Shown in pieces: positions 63,286 to 64,000 of a stretch of DNA of 64,000 bases. Position 1 is the first letter of the stretch; the number at the start of each line of letters is the position of its first letter. The stretch spans positions 1 through 64,000 of the forward strand of contig NZ_JOIY01000014.1 in NCBI RefSeq assembly GCF_000720185.1, given 5' to 3'. The position numbers and the translations under genes are program-made. The DNA is from Streptomyces sp. NRRL S-340. GTDB taxonomy: Bacteria > Actinomycetota > Actinomycetes > Streptomycetales > Streptomycetaceae. The notes below the pieces were generated by a model that saw only the letters and a list, made by a program, of their open reading frames with translations, made no database searches and was not told the DNA's origin.

Positions 63286-64000
63286 TCACCGTACCGCGCC
63301 GACCCGCCCTTCCCGTGCGGAGCCCAGCCGGATCTCCCGGCCCTGCCAGCGTTCGCGCAGCCAGCGGTCATGGCTGGCCAGCACGATCGCGCCCGGCCCG
63401 GTGCCGAGCGCCGCCTCCAGTTCGTCGCACAGGCGCGGCGAGAGGTGGTTGGTGGGCTCGTCCAGCAGCAGCAGTCGCGGCGGCCGGGCCACCAGCAGCG
63501 CCAGCGCGAGCCGCCGCCGCTGCCCCACCGAGAGCCGGCCCACCGGCTTGTCCAGGTCCGCCTCGTGCAGCAGCCCCAGCGAGGACAGCGGCACCGCGTC
63601 GGCCCGCTCGGCGCCCAGCGTCTGCTCGTACGTGTCCCGGACGGTGCGCTCCGGCCGGTCGAAGACGGTGTCCTGGGCGAGCAGCCCCACCGTCAGCCCG
63701 GCGCGCCGCCGGACCTCGCCCTCGGGCACGAGGTGCCCGGCGAGCACGGCCAGCAGCGTCGACTTGCCCGCGCCGTTGCCGCCGGTGACCAGCAGCCGGT
63801 CGGTCGCCGACACCTGGGCACACACCGGCGCGAGCCGTCCCGGCACCCCTGCGCCGTCCAGTGACACCAGCGGCCCGTCGTCCTCCTCCTCGGCCGCCGC
63901 TGCCGCCAGCGCCGTGCCGGCGAACCGCAGCGGCCTGGGCGGCTCACCGACCTGCGAACGCTCCAGTTCCTCCAGCCGCCGGGCAGCGTTGCGCACCCGC
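63286..64000 (-). CDS. ABC-F ATPase, C-terminal half (cut by window edge)
   Basis: The 238 C-terminal residues are visible and the frame is still open at the right edge. It shows the end of the inter-domain linker (NAARRLEELERSQVGEPP) and the second ATP-binding cassette: Walker A GGNGAGKSTLL, signature RLSVGQRRRLALALL, Walker B LLLLDEPTNHLS and the switch His in LASHDRWL. ABC-F proteins bind the ribosome E site and protect it from antibiotics or regulate elongation. The closest impression is the Streptomyces macrolide self-resistance type (OleB/TlrC), but the N-terminal half is outside and the drug cannot be told. It probably shares a transcript with the CGNR gene. Confidence 0.9.
   Translation of the reverse strand, partial: RVRNAARRLEELERSQVGEPPRPLRFAGTALAAAAAEEEDDGPLVSLDGAGVPGRLAPVCAQVSATDRLLVTGGNGAGKSTLLAVLAGHLVPEGEVRRRAGLTVGLLAQDTVFDRPERTVRDTYEQTLGAERADAVPLSSLGLLHEADLDKPVGRLSVGQRRRLALALLVARPPRLLLLDEPTNHLSPRLCDELEAALGTGPGAIVLASHDRWLRERWQGREIRLGSAREGRVGAVR

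Overview
The window is very GC-rich chromosomal DNA with strong third-position GC bias. It carries a SARP/NB-ARC regulator, an orphan ECF sigma factor, a CGNR zinc-finger protein, Tat-type secretion signals and an actinobacterial type VII (ESX) secretion locus. Together these point to a Streptomyces or a close relative. No rRNA, tRNA or CRISPR was recognised.

Layout. (1) 1-25801, minus strand: one uninterrupted reading frame of at least 8,600 codons that runs off the left edge. It encodes a giant polymorphic, multi-effector toxin. From the N-terminus it shows a CpnT/WXG-like targeting region, long Pro-rich and coiled-coil linkers, a domain matching anthrax edema factor/ExoY nucleotidyl cyclases, a papain-like (Tox-PL) Cys-His-Asp domain, about 1,150 residues of helical repeats, a protein-glutaminase-type deamidase domain, a metzincin-like HExxH domain, and beta-rich modules with a duplicated 100-residue unit. 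(2) 26074-28453, minus: a coiled-coil/winged-helix protein, an MBL-fold hydrolase and a cupin protein. (3) 28454-33996: a broken collagen-like tract, a Tat-exported GH2 glycosidase with discoidin domains inserted into it and a LacI-type operator upstream, and a small secreted protein. (4) 34057-58142: a type VII secretion locus. One minus-strand operon encodes an ART-like C-terminal protein, a membrane-anchored bulb-type lectin and a beta-helix/tandem-AAA+ EccA-like protein. It is followed by mycP, eccC, and an operon eccD-eccB-WXG100-WXG100-helical protein-large repeat protein-YbaB-like-EspC-like. A membrane-anchored ricin-type lectin ends the locus. (5) 58510-64000: ECF sigma factor, SARP regulator, bL32 paralogue, CGNR regulator and an ABC-F protein cut by the right edge.

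How it may work together (inference): the ESX machinery EccB/C/D with mycosin MycP, helped by the unusual EccA-like ATPase, exports the WXG100 proteins and perhaps the giant toxin, whose N-terminus resembles ESX-exported polymorphic toxins. The edema-factor-like cyclase and two glutamine-deamidase-type domains suggest that the toxin acts on eukaryotic cells, comparable in logic to the MARTX toxins of Vibrio although the export route differs. The two sugar-binding membrane proteins could tie the machinery to the cell envelope or to a partner surface.
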